Positions 1 through 9,447 of a stretch of 64,000 bases of DNA are shown here, piece by piece (the stretch's first letter is position 1; every line of letters begins with the position of its first letter). Location of the stretch: NCBI GenBank assembly GCA_963667575.2, contig CAXXHY010000015.1:124001-188000 (forward strand), written 5' to 3'. Both the position numbers and the translations under genes were made by a program. Under the pieces are notes generated by a model that searched no databases, was not told where the DNA came from, and worked only from the letters and a program-made list of their open reading frames with translations. The DNA comes from G963665495 sp963667575 (lineage in GTDB: Bacteria; Desulfobacterota; Desulfovibrionia; Desulfovibrionales; Desulfovibrionaceae).

Positions 1-165
1 ACAACAATAAAGGCTTCAGCAAATTCCTGTGGTCTTTTATGATTACCTCCCGTGACACAAATCCGGAAGAGGTCGGCGTGGACCTTCCCTGTTCTGGCAA
101 CAGGCCTTTTCAAAAAGATTACACAGAGTACATAACGAAAGTGCAATGCTGTCAAGTAAAGTAGT

Positions 166-1398
166 ATGTCAACATATCTAGACTTTTTTATTGCCAAGCA
201 ACCCATATTCGACCAGAAAAAAAATGTTTTGGGCTACGAGCTCTTTTTCAGAGACAGTCTTTCAGCACAACAGGCGGTTTTTTCCAGCCAGGGAGATGCT
301 AGCATGCAGGTTGCAGCAGGTACGTTCGTCTGCCTGAATGAACTGCTGCAAAAAAACAAGAAGCTCATGATAAACTTTACCTCGGACCTTATCCTGGACA
401 ATGTGCCCTATGCTCTGCCTCCGGAGCAGACCATTGTGGAGGTCGACGGGCGCGATCCATTGCAGCCTGAGGTTATAGAAGCGCTCAAGGCTCTCAAAAG
501 GGACGGCTACAGCATTGCCCTCGATGATTTTGAGGGGAAAAAACACGCCATTCCTCTTATCCAGCTTTGCGACATCATCAAGGTGGACACACTGGATCGT
601 TCCATGGACTGGCTGCAAAAAGTGGTTTCCGTGCTGCAAAAGGCCAATGTCCAGCTCATGGCCAAACGCATTGAAACCCATGAAGTTTTCACAAATGTTA
701 CCTCCATGGGCTTCAGCATGTTTCAAGGGTTCTTCTTTCAACGCCCGGAAAACATCACGGGCAGAAAGCTGAATTCCAATGAAATGATGCGGCTGAAACT
801 GATCAAGATGATCGAAAGTGAATCCGCTGAGGTGGACAAACTGGCGGAAACAATCCAGTCGGACGTATCCATCAGTTACAGGCTCTTGAAATTCCTGAAC
901 TCTCCAGCATTCGGTTTCAGCAAGGAAATCGATTCTGTCAGACATGCCATTACGCTGCTGGGCTGGAAGCAGCTCAAAAGCTGGTTGCGCGTAATCATCA
1001 TGACCGACATGATCCAGCCGGGAAAGACCCGCGAACTTTCCCATTCGGCGTTATTGCGCGGCAAGCTTCTGGAAACCATCGCCGAAAACCATGCTAAAAG
1101 CGAGATGCAGGGTGCGCTGTTTCTGATGGGCTTGTTTTCTCTGCTGGATTCCATGCTCGACATCCCCATGCAGGACATCCTGGAAGAACTGCCTCTGGCA
1201 GCCCCCATCAAGCAGGCGCTTCTGGGACAGCCGGGCACTTTCCGGTCCTGGCTGGAACTCAGCATCTGTTTTGAAAATGCCGACTGGGAAAAGCTGGACA
1301 GCCTGATGCAGGAACTCGCTCTCAACCCCGGACAGGTGGCCATGAGCTATCATCAATCCCTGGAGTGGACGGAGTCCTATTTTGAAAAAGCCAACTGA
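166..1398 (+). CDS. EAL-HDOD (YuxH-type) signalling protein
   Basis: A 410-residue protein with an N-terminal EAL-like domain (about residues 5-200) and a C-terminal HDOD domain (about 205-400). The opening IAKQPIFDQ...GYELFFRD is typical of the YuxH subgroup. The EAL signature is degenerate: ELFFR stands where EALLR is expected, and the DDFG loop reads ALDDFEG, so cyclic-di-GMP hydrolysis is doubtful and a binding or regulatory role is more likely. The HDOD part (IQSDVSISYRLLKFLNSPAF) lacks a catalytic HD pair, as usual for that family. The next gene, a response-regulator diguanylate cyclase, overlaps its 3' end by 17 bases, so the two are probably co-transcribed and share a cyclic-di-GMP circuit. 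The ribosome site before the ATG is weak (AAGTAAAG). The 165 bases upstream hold no gene I can recognise. Confidence 0.9.
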   Translation: MSTYLDFFIAKQPIFDQKKNVLGYELFFRDSLSAQQAVFSSQGDASMQVAAGTFVCLNELLQKNKKLMINFTSDLILDNVPYALPPEQTIVEVDGRDPLQPEVIEALKALKRDGYSIALDDFEGKKHAIPLIQLCDIIKVDTLDRSMDWLQKVVSVLQKANVQLMAKRIETHEVFTNVTSMGFSMFQGFFFQRPENITGRKLNSNEMMRLKLIKMIESESAEVDKLAETIQSDVSISYRLLKFLNSPAFGFSKEIDSVRHAITLLGWKQLKSWLRVIIMTDMIQPGKTRELSHSALLRGKLLETIAENHAKSEMQGALFLMGLFSLLDSMLDIPMQDILEELPLAAPIKQALLGQPGTFRSWLELSICFENADWEKLDSLMQELALNPGQVAMSYHQSLEWTESYFEKAN

Positions 1399-2758
1399 TA
1401 CTCCGGCATCCCATACGCAGGTCACAGCACCTGGCGAGCGCGCGTCTGACAACAAGGACAGTGCTTTTGCAGCCGCTTTTCAAGGCGCCGGCATAGCAAT
1501 GGAGGCCCTGAAATCCCTCAAAGTCCTCTATGTGGAGGACGACAAATGTACGATGGATACCGTCAGGGAAATTCTCAAGAATCGCGTGGGCGAACTCCAC
1601 ACGGCCGTCAACGGGCAGGAAGGCCTGCTCTCCTTTGTCAAATACAAACCCGACGTGGTGGTTACGGACATTCTGATGCCCAAGATGGATGGCTTGCAGA
1701 TGTGCAAGAACATCCGCGCCATCCAGCATGATACGCCCCTGATCATCACCACCTGCATGGATGACGCCCGTTTCCTGCAGCAGGCCCTCGAACTGGGGGT
1801 GAGCTCCTATGTGGTCAAGCCTATTTTTCCCAAAATGCTCTACGCGGCCCTGGCCAAAATCGCCGAGGATCTCCAAAAACAGCACGAGCTTGTGGAACAG
1901 AAACGGCTGAACGAACTCCTGCTGAACAGCCTGCCCTACCCGGCCATGCTGCTGAACAGAGACAGCCGCGAAGTGCTTTCCGTCAACAGGTTCGCCGCCG
2001 AACTGGGCATTTCCGTGGGAGACAGCCTGAACGCATCTTTTTTTCTGGACCACTTTCCCGTGCTCATCGAAGCCCTGGCCCATGGTTTTCCCCAAAACCA
2101 GGACATGGTCAATCGACTCAAGGAAATTCAGGCACTTGGCCGCACCTGGAAGCTGACCCTGGATCTGGTCACGGACAGCACCGTGCTTTTTTTCGCTGTG
2201 GACATCTCCGAGCGCAAAGCCCTGGAGGTCAGGCTGCATAAACTCGCCACCACGGACGACCTCACCGGACTCTACAACCGGCGGCAGTTCATGGAGCTGG
2301 CCCATCGCGAATTTTCACGCGCCAAACGGTATAACGTATCTTTGTCTCTGATCATGTTCGACGTGGACAACTTCAAGCGGATCAACGATCAGTACGGACA
2401 CAGCGCCGGGGATGAGGCTCTGCAATCCCTGGCCAAGACGAGCCGCGAAAGTCTCCGCAACTTCGACATCCTGGGCCGTCTGGGCGGCGAGGAATTCGCC
2501 GTGGTGCTCCCCGAATGCAACGAACATACAGCGATGCTCGTGGCGGAGCGCTTGCGCAAGGCCATCGAAGGACAACGCATCCGCACCCCGCAGGGTGACA
2601 TAGGCATGACGGCCAGCCTGGGCATCTGCGCTTGCGATCGCGTCGACGTCCAGTCAGTGGACGACATGATGCGCATCGCGGACAAGGGATTGTACACGGC
2701 CAAGAAAAAAGGCCGCAATCGGGTGGAAACTCTCGCCTGCGAAGCCGTCTCCGACTAG
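1382..2758 (+). CDS. Response regulator with GGDEF domain (diguanylate cyclase)
   Basis: A 458-residue REC-linker-GGDEF protein. The receiver (about residues 45-160) shows VLYVEDD, the phospho-acceptor aspartate in VVVTDILMPKMDG and a lysine in SYVVKPIFP. A PAS-like linker (about 180-275) precedes the GGDEF domain (about 285-450), whose active-site loop is GRLGGEEFAVVLPE, an intact GGEEF, so it should make cyclic-di-GMP from two GTP. No RxxD inhibitory site is obvious just before the loop. The start is a TTG inside the end of the upstream EAL-HDOD gene with GGAG about 8 bases before it; an ATG at 1499, directly before the receiver, is the alternative. Its stop codon shares four bases (CTAG) with the stop of the convergent NadM-like gene. 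Confidence 0.9.
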   Translation: MKKPTDTPASHTQVTAPGERASDNKDSAFAAAFQGAGIAMEALKSLKVLYVEDDKCTMDTVREILKNRVGELHTAVNGQEGLLSFVKYKPDVVVTDILMPKMDGLQMCKNIRAIQHDTPLIITTCMDDARFLQQALELGVSSYVVKPIFPKMLYAALAKIAEDLQKQHELVEQKRLNELLLNSLPYPAMLLNRDSREVLSVNRFAAELGISVGDSLNASFFLDHFPVLIEALAHGFPQNQDMVNRLKEIQALGRTWKLTLDLVTDSTVLFFAVDISERKALEVRLHKLATTDDLTGLYNRRQFMELAHREFSRAKRYNVSLSLIMFDVDNFKRINDQYGHSAGDEALQSLAKTSRESLRNFDILGRLGGEEFAVVLPECNEHTAMLVAERLRKAIEGQRIRTPQGDIGMTASLGICACDRVDVQSVDDMMRIADKGLYTAKKKGRNRVETLACEAVSD

Positions 2759-3378
2759 GCCTGCGGCAGGTCAGTCCTGTCCGTGTCCTGCGTGTCCACT
2801 GTTTCAGCCAGTTCCCGCAGCCTTTCCTGCAGATTCCATTCGATGACCAGAGACTCCACCGCTGGAGGCAGCAACGCCCCCACGGGTTCGCCCGCTGCTA
2901 TGAGACGGCGTACGTCGGTTCCCTGAATAGCCTTTTCCGTTTCCGGTCGTTCCCAAAGCACCACGGTCCGCAGTCCAATGGATTGCAAACGCTCTTGTTT
3001 GCGACGTCCCCAGGCGTCATAGATGGTCAGAAAAAACGTCGCATTCAGCGGTACGTAATACTTGAACAGCTCCGGCATGTTGATGGGCAGCGGTGTGACC
3101 AGAAACTCCGTATGCAGTAAACCGGCCTCCAGCAGGGTGGCCTCCACCATGAGCATGCGCTCGTAGTAGCTCAAGGGATTGGCCAGGGCCGACGAACGGT
3201 TGCGGTCCGCGGAGTCCTCCCGAGTCAGGGTGGGGTCCGGATTGGTTATGCCCACCACCAGACGTCGGCACTGGGCCTTGGCCGCCAGAATGTATTTCAA
3301 ATGATCCCTGTGAAACACCTGGAAACGCCCATGAGCCACCCCAACCAACGCGCTGTTCTCTGTCTGCCGATTCAACAT
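2755..3378 (-). CDS. nadM: Nicotinamide-nucleotide adenylyltransferase-like protein
   Basis: A 207-residue nucleotidyltransferase of the cytidylyltransferase-like superfamily, resembling archaeal NadM, which joins NMN and ATP to make NAD. The nucleotide-binding motif is GRFQVFHRDHL, where the usual form is GRFQPFHxGHL, and the second motif is GTDVRRLIAAG in place of the ISGTxIR type. The glycine of HxGH is replaced by aspartate, so activity or substrate may differ. The start has GAGG close upstream and lies 15 bases after the stop of the ApgM-like gene, so the two form an operon. The symbol reflects family resemblance, not proven substrate. Confidence 0.75.
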   Translation of the reverse strand: MLNRQTENSALVGVAHGRFQVFHRDHLKYILAAKAQCRRLVVGITNPDPTLTREDSADRNRSSALANPLSYYERMLMVEATLLEAGLLHTEFLVTPLPINMPELFKYYVPLNATFFLTIYDAWGRRKQERLQSIGLRTVVLWERPETEKAIQGTDVRRLIAAGEPVGALLPPAVESLVIEWNLQERLRELAETVDTQDTDRTDLPQA

Positions 3379-3393
3379 GACCTCATTGTCGGG

Positions 3394-4704
3394 CTAAAGT
3401 ACGAAAGGTTTGTATGCGCCCGGCCAGAAAAAGGCCGGAGCGGAAACTTCACGAATGCTCTGCAGCCTTGCGCAATCCAGGCAATTGACCAGCATCTGTA
3501 TCAGCTCCTGCCCTCTGAGGCAGCCCAAAGCCCCCCCGGCGGCAGCGACTTCATCGAAGCGGTCCACGTTGTCCCTCCGTACGTTGGGTCCGGAGAAAAG
3601 CACGGGCACCCACTCGCCAGAATGGATCAAAGGACCTGAACTGGGCGTCGAATGATCCGCCGTGACCACCACCAGCACATCCGGATCCGCCACCAGAGGT
3701 TCGATGGCCTGGGCAATTCCCGCATCCAGGGCTTCGATCACCTCTTTTTTGGTTTGCGGATTCTTGGTGTGCGCGGCCTTGTCCGGCGCTTTGGTGTGCA
3801 CAAAAACAAAATCCTGCACAGCCAGAAGTTCGCGGGCTATGTGCAGCCTCCGGGTCAGATCCGCGCCGGGGTCTCCGCTGTCCGGTACGCTGCTGTAGCT
3901 CATGCCCAGGTGGCGGGCCATACCCGCATAAAGGGTTCCGCTGCCCACGAACGTACTCTGCAAGCCCCAGCGTTCGTGCATGGGGGGAACCTCCACGAAA
4001 CGCCCCGGCCGCTGCGTCACGAGCGCGTTGATTATGGGCTGGTTATCCAGAATGCGCGCGGAATTGAGGGGATGCGAACTCAATACGGTGTAGGCGTTGC
4101 GCAAAAACAAATACAACGCCCGAACCGTACGCATGGTCGAAGAATCGTTCTCCCAGCCGCGCAACGCGCGCAGCGCCGCCAAAGGACGCCCTTCGAGCAT
4201 GGTGTTGGTGTCCGTAAAAAAGGTCGACGCGCCCCCTTCCACCACAATGACGCCGAAAATGCCCGCGCCGCGATGAAAGCGCACACGCAAGCCCTCGTGA
4301 CGGAATTCAGACAAGGCCTCGGCCAGCGCAGCCGCGCCGGCTTCGTCAATTTCCGGACAATCCTTGACGGAAAACAGCACATTTTCGCGATTTTCCACAC
4401 AGCTCAAATGCGCCAGCATGGCCACATCCTGAGGAGCGAGACGCAATCCCTGCCCCAGAGCCTCCAGGTAGCCGCGCCCGGGAAACGCTTCCGGCGGATA
4501 GCCGAAAACACCGTAATGGGCGCTTTCGCTGGGCATGGGAATACCTGGAGAAGTGCTGTGATACAGGCCGCACCCGCCCGTGCGGGCCAGGTTGTCTAGG
4601 CAGGGAGTACGCGCTGCCTGGAGAGGAGTCTGGTTGCCGAGCAGCTCGTAACTGCGGTCCGCAAGCCCGTCCAACAGAATCAGAACACATTTTTTACCGT
4701 TCAT
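3394..4704 (-). CDS. apgM: Cofactor-independent phosphoglycerate mutase, ApgM type
   Basis: A 436-residue member of the alkaline phosphatase superfamily, archaeal-type 2,3-bisphosphoglycerate-independent phosphoglycerate mutase, interconverting 3- and 2-phosphoglycerate. The N-terminus CVLILLDGLADR carries the first metal aspartate; PMPSESAHYGVFGY holds the probable catalytic serine; the C-terminal metal motif is TADHSTPSSGP, with a further histidine in PLIHSGEW. Length fits the family (about 400-430). The other metal-binding part, FVHTKAPDKAAH, is also present. It is the first gene of a two-gene minus-strand operon with the NadM-like gene and is divergent from the PHP gene 81 bases away. No strong ribosome site precedes the ATG. 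Confidence 0.88.
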   Translation of the reverse strand: MNGKKCVLILLDGLADRSYELLGNQTPLQAARTPCLDNLARTGGCGLYHSTSPGIPMPSESAHYGVFGYPPEAFPGRGYLEALGQGLRLAPQDVAMLAHLSCVENRENVLFSVKDCPEIDEAGAAALAEALSEFRHEGLRVRFHRGAGIFGVIVVEGGASTFFTDTNTMLEGRPLAALRALRGWENDSSTMRTVRALYLFLRNAYTVLSSHPLNSARILDNQPIINALVTQRPGRFVEVPPMHERWGLQSTFVGSGTLYAGMARHLGMSYSSVPDSGDPGADLTRRLHIARELLAVQDFVFVHTKAPDKAAHTKNPQTKKEVIEALDAGIAQAIEPLVADPDVLVVVTADHSTPSSGPLIHSGEWVPVLFSGPNVRRDNVDRFDEVAAAGGALGCLRGQELIQMLVNCLDCARLQSIREVSAPAFFWPGAYKPFVL

Positions 4705-4785
4705 ATAGAGGAACTCGATGGATGACAGGTTATGTATTGTGATTAAATATTGGCCCCAAATTCTCCGAAGGCGTATTATGGTTCA

Positions 4786-5415
4786 ATGTTAATAGATCTT
4801 CATGTCCATACGACCTTTTCCCCCTGCAGCAATCTCTCCTTGGAGACCATGCTCCGGACAGCCCGTGCGACAGGCCTTGATGGCGTATGTATCACGGATC
4901 ATGATACTATGGAAAGTGCCCGCTTCATCCAGGAAGGCCTGCAACCGGACGGCCTGCTGGTGATCATCGGCATGGAATACGCCACTCCCCAGGGGGATTT
5001 TCTGATTTTCGGTCCTTTTAACCGCCTCGTGCCCGGTCTGCAGGCCAGAGAAATGCTGCCCATCGTGAACGCCCAGGGCGGTGTGGCCATTGCCGCGCAC
5101 CCTTTCAGAAGCTGGCGTCCCCTGGAAGTTTCCGCCCTGAACTGGGGAGCGCACGCCATCGAACGCTACAACGGACGCAACAATTTTGATGAAAACGAAC
5201 AGGCGGAAGATCTGATCGAAGAATGGGGCCTTACCGCCACCGGCGGCAGCGATGCCCACAGCCGGGAGGAACTCGGCCGGGTTCCCACGCGTTTTTTCGA
5301 CCCCATCAACAACAGCGCGGACCTCATCCAGGCCATCCGTCTCGGAAAATGCGAACCCCACATGCCCAGCATACGCCGCACCATTCCCGAATGCTGCACC
5401 CTGCCCAGCTACTGA
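4786..5415 (+). CDS. PHP-domain metal-dependent phosphoesterase
   Basis: A 209-residue PHP domain protein from an ATG at 4786; the frame is open further upstream to a TTG at 4750, but the conserved LIDLHVHTTFSPCS begins right at the ATG. All metal-site motifs are visible: LHVHT, ITDHDT, IAAHPFR and GGSDAHS. This family hydrolyses phosphoesters with a trinuclear metal site; small stand-alone members act on nucleotides or short oligonucleotides, or on histidinol phosphate. No substrate can be assigned here. It is transcribed divergently from the ApgM operon and followed 138 bases later by the oligopeptidase gene. Confidence 0.88.
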   Translation: MLIDLHVHTTFSPCSNLSLETMLRTARATGLDGVCITDHDTMESARFIQEGLQPDGLLVIIGMEYATPQGDFLIFGPFNRLVPGLQAREMLPIVNAQGGVAIAAHPFRSWRPLEVSALNWGAHAIERYNGRNNFDENEQAEDLIEEWGLTATGGSDAHSREELGRVPTRFFDPINNSADLIQAIRLGKCEPHMPSIRRTIPECCTLPSY

Positions 5416-5553
5416 CCGCCAAAGAGTATTTCCAAAAACGTCTTCAAAAAACCCTTCCACACTTTGACGCCCGAATAGCAATAAATTACCATCCCTCCTT
5501 TGCAGTCAAACATTGCCTTTTCAACATGCATGAGCAAAACGCCAGGAGAGATC

Positions 5554-7365
5554 ATGGCAGATTATCTCAATTGGGACATGACGTCCTTTTTCCCCGAATT
5601 CAACGGCCCCGAGTATCTTGCGCACATTGACGCCCTCAAGGAGGGCATCGCTGCACTCGGCAAGAAAGCCCAGGACCTCGGCCCCATCACCCAGGAAAAC
5701 ATCGAAGGGTGGGTGGAGCTCTTTCTGCTCGACGAACGCGTCATGGCGGATTATTCGCACCTGGCCTGCTACGTGGTCTGCCTGAGTTCGGCCGATGCGG
5801 CCAACGAAAGTTACGGCCAGGCAGACGCCATGCTCTCCCAGATCGGAGCGACTTTTTCCTCGGCCATGGCCCCTGTCATGTCCGCCCTGCGCGACGTATC
5901 GGACGAAATTTTCGAAGAACTGCTGTCTTCCAAGCCCCTGGCCGGGGCAGGATACGCCATCGGACGCCTGCGGGACGAAGCTTCCCGGACCATGGATCCG
6001 GAGCTGGAAATCCTGGCCGCGGAACTGGGCGTAGACGGCATCAGCGCCTGGGGACGTCTGTACGATACGCTCAGCGGTCAGATCACCTTTGAAATGCCTG
6101 ATCCGGATACCGGCGGGAGCAAACGCGTTCCCATGGCCCAGCGCCGGGCCATGCTGGAAGACCCGGACCCGGAAATCCGCCGCAACGCCCTGGTCAACGG
6201 CAACGCTGCCTGGGAGCAATATCAGGAGGTCACCGCGGCCAGCCTGAACGCCATTGCGGGCACACGTCTGACTTTGAACAAGCGGCGTGGCATGAAGGAT
6301 TTTCTGGAAGAGCCTCTTTTTGACGCGGCCGTCGAACCACAAACCCTGGATGCCATGTGGCAGGTGGTGGCCGATAACCGGGAAGTGGCCTGGAATTATT
6401 TGCGGCAGAAAGCACGCTGCCTGAAACAGCCCACTCTGGGATTTCAGGATCTCGCCTGCCCCCTGCCCTTTTTGAAAAGCAAGCGCTACTCCTGGGACGA
6501 AGGCGTGGAACTGATGCTCGGCGCCTTTCAGGACGCCTATCCGCCTCTGGCCGAGTTTGCCAGCAGCATGTTGGAGACCAAACGGGTGGAGTCTGAAAAA
6601 AGAGCCGGCAAACGCCCCGGCGCCTTTTGCACCACCTCCCTCAAGTCACGGGAATCACGCGTATTCATGAGCTTCGGAGGCGGCATCGGCGATGTCCAGA
6701 CCCTGGCCCATGAACTGGGACACGCCTACCACGGCTTTCTGCTGCGGAACAAACGGAGCTTTGCCTCGCGCTACCCCATGACACTGGCTGAAACCGCTTC
6801 CACTTTTGCGGAACGGCTCCTGCAGGACGCCATCCTCAACGATCCGCGTACCAGCCTGGAAGAGCGCTGCTCGCTGCTGACCGCCCGTTGCAACGACGCG
6901 GCCACCTTCATGTGCGATATCCGCATGCGCTTTTTGTTCGAAAAGGCCTTTTATACGGAGCGCCAGCAAGGCGCGCTTTCCGTGAGCCGCTGCAAGGAGC
7001 TGATGCTCGAAGCGCAGCGTACGTCCTTTGGCGACACCCTGGACGCTGATCAGCTGGATCCCATGTTCTGGGCTTCCAAACTGCATTTTTACATCACCGG
7101 GGTCGCTTTCTACAACTTCCCCTACACCTTCGGCTATTTGCTGAGCCTGAGCCTGTGCGAACGCATTCGCTCCAATCCCAAGGAATTTCTGCCCAAGTAC
7201 GAGGCGTTCCTGCGCCTGAGCGGAAGCGACACCGCGGAAAACGTCGCCGGTACAGCCCTGGGGCTGGAACTGCGTACGCAGGCATTCTGGCAGAAAGCCA
7301 TTGATCTCATCGCCGTGGACATCAAGAACCTGTCCGCAGCGCTGCAGGAACTGGGAGTGGAGTAG
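5554..7365 (+). CDS. pepF: Oligoendopeptidase F, M3 family
   Basis: A 603-residue cytoplasmic zinc oligopeptidase. The zinc site is LAHELGHAYHG near residue 387 (HExxH), and the third ligand glutamate is in LAETASTFAE about 25 residues further on. The size matches PepF of the M3B group (about 590-605). The start was placed at 5554 because AGGAGAG sits 4 bases before it; in-frame starts at 5500 and 5530 lack such a site and would add unrelated residues. The 3' end is followed after 7 bases by trmL, so the two are likely co-transcribed. Confidence 0.93.
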   Translation: MADYLNWDMTSFFPEFNGPEYLAHIDALKEGIAALGKKAQDLGPITQENIEGWVELFLLDERVMADYSHLACYVVCLSSADAANESYGQADAMLSQIGATFSSAMAPVMSALRDVSDEIFEELLSSKPLAGAGYAIGRLRDEASRTMDPELEILAAELGVDGISAWGRLYDTLSGQITFEMPDPDTGGSKRVPMAQRRAMLEDPDPEIRRNALVNGNAAWEQYQEVTAASLNAIAGTRLTLNKRRGMKDFLEEPLFDAAVEPQTLDAMWQVVADNREVAWNYLRQKARCLKQPTLGFQDLACPLPFLKSKRYSWDEGVELMLGAFQDAYPPLAEFASSMLETKRVESEKRAGKRPGAFCTTSLKSRESRVFMSFGGGIGDVQTLAHELGHAYHGFLLRNKRSFASRYPMTLAETASTFAERLLQDAILNDPRTSLEERCSLLTARCNDAATFMCDIRMRFLFEKAFYTERQQGALSVSRCKELMLEAQRTSFGDTLDADQLDPMFWASKLHFYITGVAFYNFPYTFGYLLSLSLCERIRSNPKEFLPKYEAFLRLSGSDTAENVAGTALGLELRTQAFWQKAIDLIAVDIKNLSAALQELGVE

Positions 7366-7372
7366 CGCGAAG

Positions 7373-7852
7373 ATGCAGATAGCCTTATACGAACCGGAAA
7401 TTCCGCCCAATACCGGGAACATCGCGCGTCTGTGCGCGGCCACGGAAACGCCCCTGCATCTGATCGAACCGCTGGGTTTTTCCATTGACGACAAACATCT
7501 CAAACGTGCCGGGCTGGATTACTGGCCCCACGTACAACTGCGCGTCTGGCCTGGCTGGGAAAGCTTTCTGGCAGGCGTGACCAAGGGCGAACTGGGGCCC
7601 GACGTACGCCTGGTGCCCACCAGCAGCAAGCGCGGTGTCTCCTTCGACACCTACGGATACCAGCCCTCGGACGTGCTGCTGCTGGGGCCGGAAACGCGCG
7701 GACTGCCGTCCCATGTCTACAAGCACTGCGCCCAGGGCGTACGGATTCCCATCTGGGGACATGTCCGCAGCCTCAACCTGAGCACTTCGGCCGGCATTCT
7801 GCTGTACGATGCCTTGCGTCAGTTAAATGGATTGAAAAACAAGGAAATATGA
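7373..7852 (+). CDS. trmL: tRNA (cytidine(34)-2'-O)-methyltransferase
   Basis: A 159-residue SPOUT-class methyltransferase, matching TrmL, which methylates the wobble ribose of certain leucine tRNAs with S-adenosylmethionine. The family motifs are clear: PPNTGNIARLCAA at the N-terminus, LLLGPETRGLP in the middle, and VRSLNLSTSAGILLYDAL at the C-terminus, the last two forming the trefoil-knot cofactor site. The frame is open further upstream inside pepF, but homology begins at this ATG. It ends just before a strong hairpin terminator that is shared with the convergent uspA gene. Confidence 0.93.
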   Translation: MQIALYEPEIPPNTGNIARLCAATETPLHLIEPLGFSIDDKHLKRAGLDYWPHVQLRVWPGWESFLAGVTKGELGPDVRLVPTSSKRGVSFDTYGYQPSDVLLLGPETRGLPSHVYKHCAQGVRIPIWGHVRSLNLSTSAGILLYDALRQLNGLKNKEI

Positions 7853-7860
7853 AAAAAGCG

Positions 7861-7898
7861 AACCATGCCTGGAGATTTTTCCGTCTCCAGGCATGGTT
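7861..7898. terminator. Bidirectional terminator between trmL and uspA
   Basis: A perfect 15-base-pair stem with an 8-base loop lies between the convergent ends of trmL and uspA. A run of A residues precedes it on the plus strand, giving a U tract for the minus-strand transcript. Confidence 0.85.
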
Positions 7899-7913
7899 GC
7901 ATTGAAAGCTGGA

Positions 7914-8354
7914 TTATACGGGACGAATGGTCAGTACAGGGACCGGGGACTTCTTGACGATGGACTCGGCCACCGATCCGAACAGCACCAGATTGATGCC
8001 CCGCCGTCCGTGCGTGCCCATGACCACCATATCGGCATCTTCGGTTTTGATGGATTTGAGAATCTCCTCCGGCGCATAGCCGACCTTGATCTTTCCCACT
8101 GCTTTGACATCATGGAAGTATTTTTCCACGCAGGCTTCCATCTTTTCCTTGGCGCCCGCAACAATGGAATCGACGACCTTGGCCAGGTCCTCCTGGGCAA
8201 CGTACAATTCCGCATAACGGTTCATTCGCGGAGCTACAAACAATACGACAACTTCCGCTCCAATCTTGGACGCCAGTTCGTAACAATACGTGGCGACCTT
8301 GTCGGTGGCTTCCGAGAAATCGATGGGACAAAGAATTTTTTTGATCTGTGGCAT
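7914..8354 (-). CDS. Universal stress protein, UspA family
   Basis: A 146-residue single-domain UspA protein. The N-terminus KKILCPIDFSEAT gives the first strand and ATP-site aspartate; the C-terminal GTHGRRGINLVLFGSVAES is the G-x2-G-x9-G-S ATP-binding signature, followed by VPVLTIR. It should bind ATP and help stress survival. The start at 8354 has AAGGAGAG seven bases upstream; the longer frame to 8387 has no such site. It stands alone between two terminators. Confidence 0.93.
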   Translation of the reverse strand: MPQIKKILCPIDFSEATDKVATYCYELASKIGAEVVVLFVAPRMNRYAELYVAQEDLAKVVDSIVAGAKEKMEACVEKYFHDVKAVGKIKVGYAPEEILKSIKTEDADMVVMGTHGRRGINLVLFGSVAESIVKKSPVPVLTIRPV

Positions 8355-8474
8355 ATTCGCTCTCCTTTCAAGTGCCTGTTGCAGCACACTGCACCGCTCT
8401 GTTTAGTACGTTATTACAACATACTAAAGCATGCTTACACCAGGAGCAAGGAGAAAGAAACCAGATAAAAGGCT

Positions 8475-8507
8475 CGGGCCGCCGAACAATCCGTCTGCGG
8501 CGGCCCG
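8475..8507 (-). terminator. Rho-independent terminator after the TPR-like gene
   Basis: A 10-base-pair GC stem with a 13-base loop; read on the minus strand it is followed within a few bases by TTTTAT. It lies 38 bases past the stop of the 8545-8910 gene. Confidence 0.8.
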
Positions 8508-8544
8508 TTTCGTACATGACAGGCGTAAAGCCTGCCCGACCTGG

Positions 8545-8910
8545 TTAACCGGAACCGTGCTTATCCAGCTCGCACCGGCTCAGTTCGGCTTCCATGCTGG
8601 CAGGGTATTTGTTGAGAATCATCTGCAGGACCGCAGTGGCCTTGGCCTGATCCTTCAGGCCGGCAAAGGCCTTGGCCCTGTAATACGAAGCGCTGGCGTG
8701 TTTCTCGCCTTCGGGAGTGTTTTCCAGGTAAAAATCCAGCAGTCCCAGCCCCATCTCGTACTCACCGGCCTGCACGTAGGCCACGCCTCCCTGATACGCG
8801 GCATCAATGCCGTTGGTGTCCTGGTAGACCCAGCCCAGCAGCAAGGGGATAAAAACCAGCAGAAACAAAACAGACTTTACCGGACGCCAATGAACGTGTT
8901 GTACCCTCAT
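8545..8910 (-). CDS. Small membrane-anchored TPR-like protein
   Basis: A 121-residue protein with one N-terminal hydrophobic segment (SVLFLLVFIPLLLGWVY, about residues 12-30) followed by helical repeats of tetratricopeptide type: AYQGGVAYVQAGEYEMGLG and ASYYRAKAFAGLKDQAKA. This predicts a periplasm-facing anchored scaffold. No specific function is known to me. The ATG at 8910 was chosen over a GTG two codons upstream because AGGAGG is 9 bases before it but only 3 before the GTG. Confidence 0.75.
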   Translation of the reverse strand: MRVQHVHWRPVKSVLFLLVFIPLLLGWVYQDTNGIDAAYQGGVAYVQAGEYEMGLGLLDFYLENTPEGEKHASASYYRAKAFAGLKDQAKATAVLQMILNKYPASMEAELSRCELDKHGSG

Positions 8911-9447
8911 ACCCACACACCTCCTGGAGTAAGTTTGTGCACCGCAAACCGACTTCTTCGTTCATTACCGCGCCCGACGACCCGGAAAAGAACACAAAAA
9001 GACAGCAGACCCCGGCGTTCCCCCGGTCCGGCCCCAGGCCCGGCGAAATACGCGCCACACTATTCGAAGCAACGCCATGCGCAGTACGCAAAACGTTTTT
9101 CGCAAAGCTTATGCAGTGTGCATGTGGAACATCACAGAAAAAATCGACAAATGAATTCAGGAAGGTAAACAGCATCCGCAACGGAGAGAACAAGCGTTTA
9201 CTTGGCAGGAAGACGTCTTTCCACCAGCGATCCCGAAGTGATCCGGGACGCCGGCTCCTGCCCAAGAAACGCAAAGCGGTCCGCACAACACTCTCCCAGC
9301 CGTCCGGCGGTTGTTTTTTATAAAGGTAAACTATTTTACACGCATCTCACTTTTTTTGCAGTATTGTTCAAAAAATCACATATATTTTTTGCAAGAATTT
9401 ATTGTATTAAAACAGGTGGTTTCAATCGCTGGGAAAAATTGTGAAAA
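8911..9447. other. Intergenic region, no gene recognised
   Basis: About 540 bases between two minus-strand genes. The part from about 9310 to 9440 is much richer in A and T than its surroundings. Short open frames exist on both strands but show no homology-like motifs, no ribosome sites and atypical composition. I see no tRNA or clear terminator. Confidence 0.5.

Noticed and set aside
8911..9447. tRNA or small RNA gene in the gap
   Set aside because: I could not fold a cloverleaf or find a promoter-terminator pair; only an AT-rich stretch is seen.
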